Below are positions 34,063 to 43,647 of a stretch of DNA of 64,000 nucleotides, piece after piece. The DNA comes from JBLUOA01 sp048060095 (GTDB taxonomy: Bacteria; Pseudomonadota; Alphaproteobacteria; Rhodobacterales; Rhodobacteraceae). How positions within the stretch are numbered: position 1 is the first letter of the stretch; the number at the start of each line of letters is the position of its first letter. Under the pieces are notes generated by a model. The model was not told the DNA's origin and ran no database searches. It saw only the letters and a list, made by a program, of their open reading frames with translations. The stretch lies in assembly GCF_048060095.1 (NCBI RefSeq), contig NZ_JBLUOA010000002.1, positions 456,031-520,030 of the forward strand. The letters are read 5' to 3'. A program made the translations under genes and the position numbers.

Positions 34063-36174
34063 ATGTTAACGACTTATGTACGAACTGCGGTGTCAGTCCT
34101 TGGTTTCGCCGCGGCCATCCTGCCCGGTCCATCTCACGCTGACAAACACGACCGAACAACCCTATCCTTCTACGGAACCCCCGGCCTGATCGAAACACCG
34201 ACAGCCGATGCGCTGCCCGACGGCACGTTGGCCGTCACGACCTCCCATTTCGGCGCAACGCTCCGCAACACGCTCACGTTTCAGATCACACCACGGCTTT
34301 CGGGCAGTTTCCGATACTCCGTCATTGATGCGTTCAACTACGGCGGCACTGAAGATCGACTTGACCGAAGCTTTGACCTCACCTTTCGCCTTCAGGACGA
34401 AGGCGCGGTCCGCCCCGCGATCAGCATCGGCCTGAGGGATTTTATCGGCAGCGGCATCTACAGCAGTGAATACGTGGTCGCGAGCAAATCTATCGGAGAC
34501 CGCGTGCGGATCAGCGGCGGCATCGGGTGGGGGCGGCTTGGCAGCAAGAACGGGTTCGCCAATCCGTTCGGCCATCTTTGGGGCGGCTTCAACACCCGCC
34601 GGCCCTTTCAGGATGGCGTCAACAAGGGCGGAGAGATCGAGGCAAACCAGTGGTTTCGCGGCGATGCGGCGCTGTTTGGCGGGGTGGAGTGGCGGGCAAC
34701 CAACCGGTTGACCGTATTGGCGGAGTATTCGTCAGACGCCTACGTGCCGGAAACGGATCGCGGTTTGGCAGCGCATCGCTCGCCATTCAACTTCGCGGTT
34801 AGTTACCGGATGTCGGATCGGCTGACCCTCGGCGGATATTACCTTTACGGCACCGACATCGGCCTAAGCCTGTCCTACAATCTGAACCCGAAACATGCCC
34901 GACTGCCCTCCGGTCGCGAGGCTGCACCGCCACCGATAATCACTGGCGGCAACAGGCAGGCGGCGCGAGGCGACAAACTGTGGGAAACCGTCAGCAGCGG
35001 ATTAGTGGGCCAACATTTGCAGTTGGACTCCCTGACGTTGCGCGGTCGCGAAGCAACCGCCCGCATCCAGAACGCCCACTACGACGCCGCGCCGCAAGCA
35101 ATCGGGCGGGCGGCGCGGGTTTTGGCAAACTCTCTCCCGGCATCAATCGAAGACATCACTATCGTGCCCGTCGAAAACGGGCTGCCCCTATCCGCAATTC
35201 GGCTGCGCCGGTCGGACTTGGAGGCGTTGGAATTTGCACCTGATGGAGCGTGGCAATCCTATGTCCGCGCCGATATTCTTGACGCCTATCCGCTGCGAGT
35301 ATCCACGACGGACTTTACTAAAGACGCCTATCCCAAGCTCGATTTCGGCCTGCGCGGCTATATCGCCCCCAGCCTTTTCGACCCCGACAGCCCGATCCGC
35401 GTCGATTTGGGTGCGGAGCTGTCACTTCGCTACTCGCCAGCACCGGGCGTCGTCGTATCTGGCGCGCTGCGGCAACCGGTGATCGGCAATCTGGATGATG
35501 CGACCCGCGTGTCGACCTCCGTCCTTCCGCATGTCCGCTCCGACGCGACGCGATATGATGCGGAGTCGGACCTCGCCATTCCCTACCTGACAGCCGCCTA
35601 TTTCTTCCGCCCCGCGCCAAACCTTTACGGCCGCCTGACCGGAGGCTGGCTTGAGCGGATGTATGGCGGCCTATCGGCTGAACTGCTTTGGAAGCCCGTC
35701 GATAGCCGGATCGCCTTTGGGGCAGAGCTTAACTATGTCAAACAAAGGGATTTTGACGGCGGGTTTGGGTTTCGCGACTACGACATCCTGACCGGGCACG
35801 GTTCAATCTACTATGAAATGGGCAACGGATTTCACGCCCAAATCGACGCGGGGCGATACCTCGCTGGCGATTGGGGTGCGACGCTGACCCTTGATCGGGA
35901 GTTTGACAACGGCTGGCGGATCGGCGGGTTTCTGACGTTGACCGACGTGCCGTTCGATGACTTCGGTGAGGGATCGTTCGATAAAGGCATCCGCATTCAA
36001 GTGCCGCTGTCTTGGCTGACCGGAGAGCCGTCGCGCCGCGGCTTTGCCACCACGATCAGACCCGTCACGCGGGACGGTGGTGCACGGCTGAACGTGAACA
36101 ATCGGCTTTACGAACTGACCCGCGGCTACCACGACCCACGCCTGAACGCGCGTTGGGGACGGTTCTGGCGATGA
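34063..36174 (+). CDS. YjbH-family outer-membrane exopolysaccharide protein
   Basis: A 703-residue protein with a signal peptide (about residues 1-25) and the YjbH-type opening SFYGTPGLIETPTADALPDG. The body is rich in amphipathic beta strands, and the protein ends in an aromatic residue pattern compatible with an outer-membrane barrel. YjbH/GfcD proteins accompany Wza-like exporters and are required for some exopolysaccharides. It overlaps the lipoprotein gene downstream by 4 bp. The family call is based on the N-terminal motif, size and YjbEFGH-type neighbours. Confidence 0.85.
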   Translation: MLTTYVRTAVSVLGFAAAILPGPSHADKHDRTTLSFYGTPGLIETPTADALPDGTLAVTTSHFGATLRNTLTFQITPRLSGSFRYSVIDAFNYGGTEDRLDRSFDLTFRLQDEGAVRPAISIGLRDFIGSGIYSSEYVVASKSIGDRVRISGGIGWGRLGSKNGFANPFGHLWGGFNTRRPFQDGVNKGGEIEANQWFRGDAALFGGVEWRATNRLTVLAEYSSDAYVPETDRGLAAHRSPFNFAVSYRMSDRLTLGGYYLYGTDIGLSLSYNLNPKHARLPSGREAAPPPIITGGNRQAARGDKLWETVSSGLVGQHLQLDSLTLRGREATARIQNAHYDAAPQAIGRAARVLANSLPASIEDITIVPVENGLPLSAIRLRRSDLEALEFAPDGAWQSYVRADILDAYPLRVSTTDFTKDAYPKLDFGLRGYIAPSLFDPDSPIRVDLGAELSLRYSPAPGVVVSGALRQPVIGNLDDATRVSTSVLPHVRSDATRYDAESDLAIPYLTAAYFFRPAPNLYGRLTGGWLERMYGGLSAELLWKPVDSRIAFGAELNYVKQRDFDGGFGFRDYDILTGHGSIYYEMGNGFHAQIDAGRYLAGDWGATLTLDREFDNGWRIGGFLTLTDVPFDDFGEGSFDKGIRIQVPLSWLTGEPSRRGFATTIRPVTRDGGARLNVNNRLYELTRGYHDPRLNARWGRFWR

Positions 36175-36764
36175 GGTGGTTTGCATTGATCCTGTGCTTC
36201 GGGCTGTTTGGTTGCGGAGCCGACGCGCCCGAGAACCCGGCGGCTCAGGCAGCGTTTGAACGCCGGGTTCAAACCGGGCATCCGACGATTATCGCATCTG
36301 TTGAAGAGGATGGCCGAGTCAGTTCCTTTGCCCGCGCCGCGCAGAACAAGAACGTTGAGACTTGGATCGGTGGCGATGGCGTGTCGCTGTCCTTCCGACA
36401 CGGGTTACTGACGACAACGCGCGGGTTCGGGTGGGATCTGATGACGACCGACAATGCAGAGAGCGTGGCACTGGTCCGGCAACGGCAAATCGGCACTGCC
36501 ATTCGCATCCATCGTTATTTGAACGGCGAAGGGCATCTGATCGCACGAAGCTTTGTCTGCGATGTCCGGTCGCGTGGGAAGCGAGACATCGAAATCAGCC
36601 CCGAAACCGTCCAAACCGTGCTGGTCGAGGAAGCCTGCACCGGAACGGATGACAGCTTTCGCAACCTTTATTGGATTGACACGCGGAATCACACAATCCT
36701 GCAATCCCGCCAGTGGGTTGGGCCGGAAATCGGCGCGCTCGCATTAAGGCTCACCAAGCGATGA
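36171..36764 (+). CDS. YjbF/GfcB-like lipoprotein
   Basis: A 197-residue lipoprotein. The lipobox LFGC lies at residues 12-15 of the short signal, after ATG 36171, which overlaps the YjbH stop. The C-terminal half contains YWIDTRNHTILQSRQWVGPE, resembling the closing strands of YjbF proteins. It is expected in the periplasm, partnering YjbH in secretion of the polymer. The order here is YjbH, YjbF, Wza-like, YjbE-like, rearranged relative to the Escherichia coli yjbEFGH operon. Confidence 0.8.
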   Translation: MRWFALILCFGLFGCGADAPENPAAQAAFERRVQTGHPTIIASVEEDGRVSSFARAAQNKNVETWIGGDGVSLSFRHGLLTTTRGFGWDLMTTDNAESVALVRQRQIGTAIRIHRYLNGEGHLIARSFVCDVRSRGKRDIEISPETVQTVLVEEACTGTDDSFRNLYWIDTRNHTILQSRQWVGPEIGALALRLTKR

Positions 36765-36795
36765 TCCAGCACCCAAATTACCGGAGAACCCCACG

Positions 36796-38151
36796 ATGCG
36801 GATTTTGACAAGCGTCCTGCTAACCCTCTCGCTGTTTGGCTGCGGCGTCGCATATCAAAGCCCCGCCGTGCGGTCTGGTGCAAGCGACGGCGCCAAGGTT
36901 CGGGTGATTCCGTTGACGCCAGAATCCGTGCTTATCGCCAACCGATCGACCTATCGCCCGCAATCCCTGCCCGCCGCTTTCCGCCAAACCGCAGGCAACG
37001 GCGGCGCAGTTCGCGGGGCTGGCGCGCTGCCGTCACCCGCCTCTGCACCACAAACCCGCCCTTTGGAGGTTGAGGCCCGCTTGCCACCCCCGCCGTCCCC
37101 CGGCCCCTATCACATCGGTGTCGGCGACGTCGTGCTGCTGTCGACCCCACAGACCGGCACAACGGTCGAGGAACTTGCCGGCCTGCTCGCCGCGCAGAAC
37201 CGCAGGCAGGGCTACACGGTGCAAGATGACGGCGCCATCGCGATCCCCGACGTGGGTCGCATCGCCATTGCCGGGATGACGCTGGAGGATGCAGAAGCCG
37301 CCCTGTTCCAGCGCCTCGTGGAACATCAGATCAGCCCGTCTTTCAGCCTCGAAATTGCGGAATTCAACTCTCGTCGTGTATCCGTTGGTGGTGCGGTGAA
37401 ATCCCCGGCGGTGGTGTCCGTGACGTTGACCCCGCTTTATCTGGATGAGGCGCTGGCGGCGGCGGGCGGCCTGACCGCGCGGGATCGCACCCATGTCACG
37501 ATCAGATTGCTCCGCGACGGCACGCTATATCGGATTCCGGCGAGCAATCCGGACGGCCAGCAGGATCGCATCAGGTTGATCGACGGGGACCGGGTGTTCG
37601 TCGATACGGGCTATGACCTTGAGCAGGCGCAGACCTATTTTGAAGAGCAGATCAGGTTATCCGAACTGCGCCAATCCGCGCGGCAAACGGCCCTGCAAAA
37701 CCTCTCAACCGAAATCGCATTGCGCCGGGCGGAATTGGCCGAACGTCGTGAGACGTTTCAAGATCGGATCGAGCTTGACGCGGTGGGGCGGGATTACGTC
37801 TACCTCACGGGTGAAGTCGGGCGACAAAGCCGCGTCGCCCTTCCGTTCGACAACCGGGCAAGCCTTGCCGACGCGATCTATGGTGAGGGCGGTGGCATAC
37901 CGACGGAAACGGCGAATGTCGGTCAGATATACGTGCTGCGCGGCTCAACCGACCCCCGAGAGTTTTCGGCCGTCACCGCATGGCATCTTGACGCGAGGAA
38001 CGTCGCGAACATGCTGCTTGCCACGCGGTTTGAGCTGCGCCCCAACGACATCGTCTTTGTCGCCGAACAGCCCGTGACGAAGTGGGGGCGTGTGGTACGG
38101 CAGATCACGCCATCCCTGATCACAAGCCCGATTGTCGCAGCTGCGGATTAG
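36796..38151 (+). CDS. Wza-like polysaccharide export lipoprotein
   Basis: A 451-residue outer-membrane exporter. A lipoprotein signal (LSLFGCG) is followed by a proline-rich linker, the polysaccharide export domain (YHIGVGDVVLLSTPQ near residue 110, then DDGAIAIPDVGRIAIAG) and SLBB-type domains (VSVGGAVKSPAVVSV and YVYLTGEVGRQSRVALP). It would form the outer-membrane channel fed by the BY-kinase/co-polymerase. RBS ACCGGAG precedes ATG 36796. Confidence 0.92.
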   Translation: MRILTSVLLTLSLFGCGVAYQSPAVRSGASDGAKVRVIPLTPESVLIANRSTYRPQSLPAAFRQTAGNGGAVRGAGALPSPASAPQTRPLEVEARLPPPPSPGPYHIGVGDVVLLSTPQTGTTVEELAGLLAAQNRRQGYTVQDDGAIAIPDVGRIAIAGMTLEDAEAALFQRLVEHQISPSFSLEIAEFNSRRVSVGGAVKSPAVVSVTLTPLYLDEALAAAGGLTARDRTHVTIRLLRDGTLYRIPASNPDGQQDRIRLIDGDRVFVDTGYDLEQAQTYFEEQIRLSELRQSARQTALQNLSTEIALRRAELAERRETFQDRIELDAVGRDYVYLTGEVGRQSRVALPFDNRASLADAIYGEGGGIPTETANVGQIYVLRGSTDPREFSAVTAWHLDARNVANMLLATRFELRPNDIVFVAEQPVTKWGRVVRQITPSLITSPIVAAAD

Positions 38152-38211
38152 CGTTCAGGACTTCTTAGGAAATTTCACGGACCGTGCCAGCGTATTGAGA
38201 GAGGTGCCGAT

Positions 38212-38478
38212 ATGATCGCGAAACTAAATCTGGTTGGTGTGCTTGCCCTGTTTGCGACGGCCGCAACTGCGCAAGAGGCAGCACCATGCGTCAGCCCTGC
38301 GACTGGGGCCGTCCTGCCAGCAGATGAGTGTCTGAACCTGCCCGACCAGACGCAGGCGACGAACTTCGTCGGCGGCCTCGCCCCAGCGGCCCTTGCGGGC
38401 AGCGGCGCAATCGCAGCCTTGGCGGGGGCAAGCTCCACCAACAACACCACCAGCACGACGGGAACAACGGCGCAGTAA
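38212..38478 (+). CDS. YjbE-like small secreted protein
   Basis: An 88-residue exported peptide with a signal to about residue 21 (ATAATAQEA) and a mature chain rich in Ala, Gly, Ser and Thr that ends TNNTTSTTGTTAQ. Small exported proteins with Thr/Ser-rich tails (YjbE/GfcA) occur with YjbF, YjbG and YjbH. Two cysteines may form a disulfide. GAGAGGTG precedes ATG 38212. It closes the exopolysaccharide locus. Function unknown even in E. coli. Confidence 0.65.
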   Translation: MIAKLNLVGVLALFATAATAQEAAPCVSPATGAVLPADECLNLPDQTQATNFVGGLAPAALAGSGAIAALAGASSTNNTTSTTGTTAQ

Positions 38479-38498
38479 CGCGTGGTTCGAATTTTGGG

Positions 38499-39353
38499 TT
38501 AGGTCGGGCTCATCCCACGTAGGCGTTCTGAACGGCGACGGAGGAGTTCGACCACCGTCAACAGGATGATCGACACGCCCACAAGGATGGTCGCAACCGC
38601 CAAAATGGTTGGGCTGATCTGCTCTCGCAGTCCGGTGAACATCTGCCACGGCAGTGTTTTCTGACCGGATGACCCGACAAACAGCACTACGACAACCTCA
38701 TCAAACGAGGTGATGAACGCGAACAATCCACCAGAAATCACACCGGGCAGGATCAGCGGCATCTGAACCTTGAAGAATGTCCGAACCGGCCCCGCCCCCA
38801 TATTCGCCGCCGCGCGGGTCAGGCTTTTGTCGAACCCGACAAGCGTCGCGGTCACGGTGATGATCACAAACGGAATACCGAGCGCCGCGTGCGCCAGCAC
38901 AACACCGACATAGGTGCCCTGCAGTCCAATCCGCGAATAGAAGAAATACATCCCAGCAGCCGAGATGATCAGCGGCACGATCATCGGCGAAATCAGGATC
39001 GCCATGATCGCACGACGGAACGGAACGTGCGACTGCGACAATCCAATCGCCGCCAGCGTCCCAAAGCTGACCGACAAGAGCGTCGCCGCAGGCGCAATCC
39101 GAACGGAGTTATAGAGGGCGCCCTGCCAATCGGAATTGGTAAAGAAATCCTCATAGTGCTTCAGCGAATAGCCTTCGGGCTTCAGCGACAGCATTTCGGG
39201 AGTAAAGGTAAAGAAGTCTTCGGCATTGAAGCTGAGCGGGATGATCGTGATGATCGGTGCAATCAGGAAAAAGAAGATTACCCCGCAGATAACGCGGAAG
39301 GCGTAGAACCAGATCCGCTGGCCCGTCGTTGCATATGGCGGCAAGCTGTTCAT
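38499..39353 (-). CDS. ABC transporter permease (PotC-like)
   Basis: A 284-residue inner-membrane permease with six hydrophobic segments and the EAA-type coupling loop NMGAGPVRTFFKVQMPLILPG. It belongs to the spermidine/putrescine (PotC/YdcV) class. It is the last gene of the minus-strand operon ATPase, binding protein, permease B, permease C and follows permease B by 4 bp. Likely substrates are polyamines or similar cationic or amino compounds; the exact ligand is not readable. Confidence 0.9.
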   Translation of the reverse strand: MNSLPPYATTGQRIWFYAFRVICGVIFFFLIAPIITIIPLSFNAEDFFTFTPEMLSLKPEGYSLKHYEDFFTNSDWQGALYNSVRIAPAATLLSVSFGTLAAIGLSQSHVPFRRAIMAILISPMIVPLIISAAGMYFFYSRIGLQGTYVGVVLAHAALGIPFVIITVTATLVGFDKSLTRAAANMGAGPVRTFFKVQMPLILPGVISGGLFAFITSFDEVVVVLFVGSSGQKTLPWQMFTGLREQISPTILAVATILVGVSIILLTVVELLRRRSERLRGMSPT

Positions 39354-39357
39354 TGGT

Positions 39358-40920
39358 TCACCCTAGTTTCACGTTGTCGATGCCGACGATTTTGTCATAG
39401 GCCCAGTAAAGGATCAGAACCGCGGCCAGCAGGATCGTTCCGAGCGCGGCGGCCAGTCCCCAGTTCAGCGAACTTGAGATGTGGTAGGCAATCCGGTTGG
39501 AGATAAAGACACCCTTGGTGCCGCCTACCAGTTCCGGCGTGATGTAGTAGCCAATGGCGAGAATGAAGACGAGGATACACCCCGCCCCGATGCCCGGCAC
39601 CGATTGCGGGAAGTAGACCCGCCAGAAGGCCGTCCAGTTCGTCGCGCCCAAGGATTTTGCGGCGCGGACATAGGTGACTGGGATCGTCTGCATCACCGAA
39701 TAAAGCGGCAAAATCATGAACGGCAGCAAGATGTGCGTCATCGCGACGATCGTGCCGAACTGGTTGTTTATCATGATCAGCCTGTTGCCATCGGCCACGA
39801 TGCCCAGCCAGACCAGAATGTCGTTGATCACCCCTTGCTGCTGCAACAGCACTTTCCAGGCCGAGGTTCGCACCAGAAGCGATGTCCAGAACGGCAGCAG
39901 GACGAGGATAAGCAGCATGTTTGAGGTCTTCGCCGACAGGTTCGCCAGCAGGAAGGCGATGGGGTAGCCAAGCAGGATACAGCTGAACATGATGGTCAGC
40001 GACATGAAGATCGTCCGCGCGAACAGCGTGATGTAGATGCGCTGCCCTTCGTCCTGCGCCTCAATCCCATCGGGGCCGAGTTGCAGATCAACGGAATTCA
40101 GGAAATATCCGGGCGTATAACGCGCCGCGTAGGTCTGGATTGTGCCCCAGACATTCGTGTCGCCCCAATCGTCGTCAATGTCGAGGAAAGCTTCTTTCAA
40201 GCTGATCGTTTCAAACCCGGAAACTGCAGCGTCGGCGGCAGCGACCAGTGACGCTGTTTCGCCCTCAAACTCCGGCGCGCCTTCGGCGGCAAGGTCCGAA
40301 TAAAGCGCGGTGTAAACGAAATCCCACGGTTGTTCTGCCGCCGGATCGTCGCCCTCTTCATCGGTCATGATCCGGGCCCAGCCATCATAGGCGGAGCGCG
40401 TCTTCGGCAGGGCCTTTCCGGCCTCATCGATCAGCGTCACCCATGTGCCGGGGTCTTCCCATTTCGGGTCGAGCGCGACGAATTGGTCGGTGTAGACATC
40501 CGTGTCGATCCGTCCAACCCCACGGCCAGATTTACGGAACAGGGACGAAATGCCCGTGGTTTCATAGTTCAAGCGCGACCCAAGCCGGGTATGGGTCTTG
40601 AATTCGGTGGCGATCACAAGGTCGGTATAAAGCGCCTCATACACTACTTCGTCGGGCGCTTCTTCGCTATCCGCGTCCCAATCCCTAAGGGCGGTCACGG
40701 TGCGGGGCAATGTTTCTGACACGATCTGGTTTTCGACAGATCGGAACAGCATGTCGGCAATTGGTGCGATGAATGTGACCAGAATGAAAACCAACAGCGG
40801 CGCAATCAGCATCAGGGCGCGCATCTTTTCGCGGCGAAGCGCGCGGCGCAGGCTTGATTTCAGGGGTCGGCCATCTGCGGCCAGAACCGGGCCTGCATCT
40901 GCTTGGGTGGCGTCGCTCAT
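39358..40920 (-). CDS. ABC transporter permease (PotB-like) with a long periplasmic insertion
   Basis: A 520-residue permease, much longer than the usual 290-300. The first TM (about residues 35-58) is followed by a roughly 225-residue acidic, soluble segment before the remaining five TMs. The core then has the normal EAA loop (RAAKSLGATNWTAFWRVYFPQS). The insertion contains two similar stretches (EVVYEALYTDL and DFVYTALYSDL), suggesting an internal duplication. I prefer ATG 40920, spaced 6 bp from GAAGGG, over ATG 40926. It works with the PotC-like subunit downstream. Confidence 0.88.
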   Translation of the reverse strand: MSDATQADAGPVLAADGRPLKSSLRRALRREKMRALMLIAPLLVFILVTFIAPIADMLFRSVENQIVSETLPRTVTALRDWDADSEEAPDEVVYEALYTDLVIATEFKTHTRLGSRLNYETTGISSLFRKSGRGVGRIDTDVYTDQFVALDPKWEDPGTWVTLIDEAGKALPKTRSAYDGWARIMTDEEGDDPAAEQPWDFVYTALYSDLAAEGAPEFEGETASLVAAADAAVSGFETISLKEAFLDIDDDWGDTNVWGTIQTYAARYTPGYFLNSVDLQLGPDGIEAQDEGQRIYITLFARTIFMSLTIMFSCILLGYPIAFLLANLSAKTSNMLLILVLLPFWTSLLVRTSAWKVLLQQQGVINDILVWLGIVADGNRLIMINNQFGTIVAMTHILLPFMILPLYSVMQTIPVTYVRAAKSLGATNWTAFWRVYFPQSVPGIGAGCILVFILAIGYYITPELVGGTKGVFISNRIAYHISSSLNWGLAAALGTILLAAVLILYWAYDKIVGIDNVKLG

Positions 40921-41007
40921 GGTCATCCCTTCGGTCAGTTCACGTCATCGTCTTAGACGGTCGATAGGGTGGAGAGCGCCGCGAGGCGCCCTCCGAGTTT
41001 CGATGGC

Positions 41008-42114
41008 TTACTGAGACAGCCAAGCCTGGAATTTTGCATCCAGATCGTCGCGATAGTCAGCCCACCATTCGTAGTTGTAGAGGAACGTGTTGGTGGCGTT
41101 GTTCGGATCGGTCGGCATATGGGGTGCCATGTCGATACCAAGCTCTGCATGCTGACCGACCAGCGGTGCAGAAGACGCACGTGCCGGGCCGTAAGAGATG
41201 TATTTCGCCTGATCCGCAAGACGCTGCGTATCGGTTGCGAACATGATGTAGTCCAGCGCCCGCGCTTTGCGGTCGTCCGGCAGACCGGCCGGGATGATCC
41301 AACCGTCAAGGTCAAACACCTGCGCATCCCACAGCATGGCGACGGGCTGGTCCTGTTCTTCGATCAGGCTGAACAGACGACCGTTATAGGTCGAACCCAT
41401 GATGACTTCGCCGTCCGCAAGAAGCTGCGGCGTGTCAGCACCAGCCGACCACCAGATCACGTCGTCCTTGATGGTGTCGAGCTTGGCAAAGGCTTGCGCC
41501 TGGCCTTCTTCGGTCTCAAGCACGTCGTAGACATCTTCAGCCGCGACCCCGTCGCACAGAAGCGCCCATTCCATGTTGTTGATTGCGCGCTTTTCAAGCG
41601 AACGGCGACCCGGATAGGTTTCCGTGTCAAACACGGCGCAAACGTCGGTCGGCGGATTGTCCCCAACCATGTCGGTGCGATAGCCGAACGTGGTCGAATA
41701 AACGATCTGCGGAATGAAGCAGTCGGAGACCAGCAGGTCGCCGAAATCTTCAGACGCAGGCGTGCCGTCCGGCGCTGGTGCCAGCATTTCGTCGTGGTCG
41801 ATTTCCATCGCCAGACCTTCGTCGCACAGACGGATCGCGTCCGACGCAACAACGTCAACGACGTCCCATGTGATGTTGCCCGCTTCGTTCATGGCACGCA
41901 GTTTTGCGACAGCCTCGGCGGAGCTTTCATCGTTGATGATATTGACGCCCGTCTTTTCCATATAGGGGTTGTGATAGGCATTCTGCTGCGACGCAGAATA
42001 GGCTCCACCCCAGGACACGATCGTCATCTCATTGGCCATATGGCCGTCGGCAAACGCCGTGCCCGCCATCGCGGTCAGGGCAGTCATTGCCAGTAGAGAT
42101 TTGGTTGGTTTCAT
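41008..42114 (-). CDS. ABC transporter periplasmic binding protein (PotD/F-like)
   Basis: A 368-residue extracellular solute-binding protein (family 1/PotD class) with signal peptide MKPTKSLLAMTALTAMAGTAFA. The mature part begins with MTIVSWGGAYSASQQNAY, typical for polyamine-type binding proteins, and carries the hinge-region sequence DVVDVVASDAIRLCDEG. It delivers ligand to the permeases encoded downstream. It is probably co-transcribed with the ATPase gene 115 bp upstream. Confidence 0.92.
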   Translation of the reverse strand: MKPTKSLLAMTALTAMAGTAFADGHMANEMTIVSWGGAYSASQQNAYHNPYMEKTGVNIINDESSAEAVAKLRAMNEAGNITWDVVDVVASDAIRLCDEGLAMEIDHDEMLAPAPDGTPASEDFGDLLVSDCFIPQIVYSTTFGYRTDMVGDNPPTDVCAVFDTETYPGRRSLEKRAINNMEWALLCDGVAAEDVYDVLETEEGQAQAFAKLDTIKDDVIWWSAGADTPQLLADGEVIMGSTYNGRLFSLIEEQDQPVAMLWDAQVFDLDGWIIPAGLPDDRKARALDYIMFATDTQRLADQAKYISYGPARASSAPLVGQHAELGIDMAPHMPTDPNNATNTFLYNYEWWADYRDDLDAKFQAWLSQ

Positions 42115-42229
42115 TCTTGTTTCTCCCTAGTAGTCTCGGATCATGAAGTGTCAGCTCTGCGCGCCGAGACACGCGCGGGAACTCATACGAGGCTCTGTCA
42201 ACGGTGACAGAACACCAAGGCAACTACCC

Positions 42230-43378
42230 CTAGGCATCAAGTGCCCGACAGTCTTCGGGTAGCCAGCCAATTTCGATCTCTTCACCCGGTTGCAGGCGCC
42301 GCTGGTCGGGCGCGTTACGGGTCTTGATAATAAAGTTGTCGTTTCCGGCGACGCGCAGGCGGGTGCGGAAAATGTCACCCATATAGATGAACTCCAGCAC
42401 TTCGGCTTTGAGCGTGTGCGCGTCTTCGTGCAACCGTTCCTTGTTGTACTCCACCCGCTCGGGCCGAATGGAAACGCGGGTGCGTTCACCGGCTTCGGTC
42501 ACGTTGACGGGCTTTGCATCGATCAGCCCGCCGCCATCGAGTTGAACCAGCGCGACGCCGTCCTTGATCTCTTTCACGACGCCTTCCATCGTGTTGTTCT
42601 CACCGATGAACTGCGCGACAAAACTGTTCTCCGGCGCTTCATACAGCTGATCCGGCGGCGCGAGTTGTTGAATCCGGCCATCGTCGAACACCGCGACCCG
42701 GTCTGACATCGTCAACGCTTCGGTCTGGTCGTGGGTGACATAGACAACAGTGATGCCAAGATTGTCGGCGATATGCTTAATCTCAAACTGCATATGTTCG
42801 CGGAGCTGTTTGTCCAGCGCGCCAAGTGGTTCGTCCATCAGAACCAACTCAGGCTCAAACACCAAGGCGCGGGCCAGTGCGATTCGCTGCTGCTGCCCGC
42901 CCGAAAGCTGCGCCGGACGGCGACCGCCAAACTCGCCCATCTGCACCATATCAAGCGCGCGTTGCACCTTATCGTTGCATTCGGATTTGCTGAGATTACG
43001 CACCTCAAGCGGAAAGGCGAGGTTTTCGGCAACCGTCATGTGCGGAAACAGCGCGTAGTTTTGAAAGACCATGCCGATCCCGCGTTTATGCGGCGGAATG
43101 TTGTTGATCGGCTGTCCACCAAGGCGAATATCGCCATGCGTTGCGGTTTCGAACCCGGCAAGCATCATCAGACAGGTCGTTTTGCCAGACCCCGATGGGC
43201 CTAGCATTGTCAGGAATTCGCCCTTTCCGATGGACAGGTTCAGGTCTTTGACGACAAGCGTTTCGCCATCATAGCTCTTTTGGACGTGCTCAAATACAAC
43301 AAAGCCATCCGCCTCGGCGGTATCTGTCAAATTCCAGTCTCCCCTGTCTGTGTCCGACATTTCCAGTCGGTTTTGCAT
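42230..43378 (-). CDS. ABC transporter ATP-binding protein (PotA-like)
   Basis: A 382-residue ATPase with Walker A GPSGSGKTT, signature LSGGQQQRIALARAL, Walker B LVLMDEPLGALD, the switch histidine in VVYVTHDQTEA and a C-terminal TOBE regulatory domain (about 300-380). It energises the PotB/PotC-like permeases. ATG 43378 is placed after GAGGT; the longer reading begins at TTG 43384. It is the first gene of the minus-strand operon, divergent from the Tat-exported binding protein gene. Confidence 0.93.
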   Translation of the reverse strand: MQNRLEMSDTDRGDWNLTDTAEADGFVVFEHVQKSYDGETLVVKDLNLSIGKGEFLTMLGPSGSGKTTCLMMLAGFETATHGDIRLGGQPINNIPPHKRGIGMVFQNYALFPHMTVAENLAFPLEVRNLSKSECNDKVQRALDMVQMGEFGGRRPAQLSGGQQQRIALARALVFEPELVLMDEPLGALDKQLREHMQFEIKHIADNLGITVVYVTHDQTEALTMSDRVAVFDDGRIQQLAPPDQLYEAPENSFVAQFIGENNTMEGVVKEIKDGVALVQLDGGGLIDAKPVNVTEAGERTRVSIRPERVEYNKERLHEDAHTLKAEVLEFIYMGDIFRTRLRVAGNDNFIIKTRNAPDQRRLQPGEEIEIGWLPEDCRALDA

Positions 43379-43601
43379 AGGCAAACATACCTCGTGTTAC
43401 ATATCAACAGGCGTGTTTGCATTTTTTGACACTCGGTTTCAGTGTTGGGTCGCCTGAAAGGCGCTCCTGACATCCGATCCGCTCTATACACAAAAATATT
43501 CTTTCACGTTTTGCAGAAAGCGATGTAGCCTCTCGACCGGAGAATGCTGAACGTTGCTTATCATAGATGCACCGATTTTCACGCGGCAGCCTGTCTGTCG
43601 T

Positions 43602-43623
43602 GTGATTCACTAATCCAAATCAC
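43602..43623. promoter_or_regulatory. Candidate operator dyad upstream of the binding-protein gene
   Basis: GTGATT (43602-43607) is mirrored by AATCAC (43618-43623) with a 10-nt spacer, 25 bp before ATG 43648. It lies in the 269-bp divergent region between the ABC operon and the lone binding-protein gene. No regulator gene is adjacent, so this is only a candidate. Confidence 0.25.
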
Positions 43624-43647
43624 AAAAGAAACTCAGGGAGAACAAAC

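Noticed and set aside
43392..43460. Possible intrinsic terminator or riboswitch in the divergent region upstream of the PotA-like gene
   Set aside because: Only short, weak complementarities are present, with no conserved aptamer-like arrangement.
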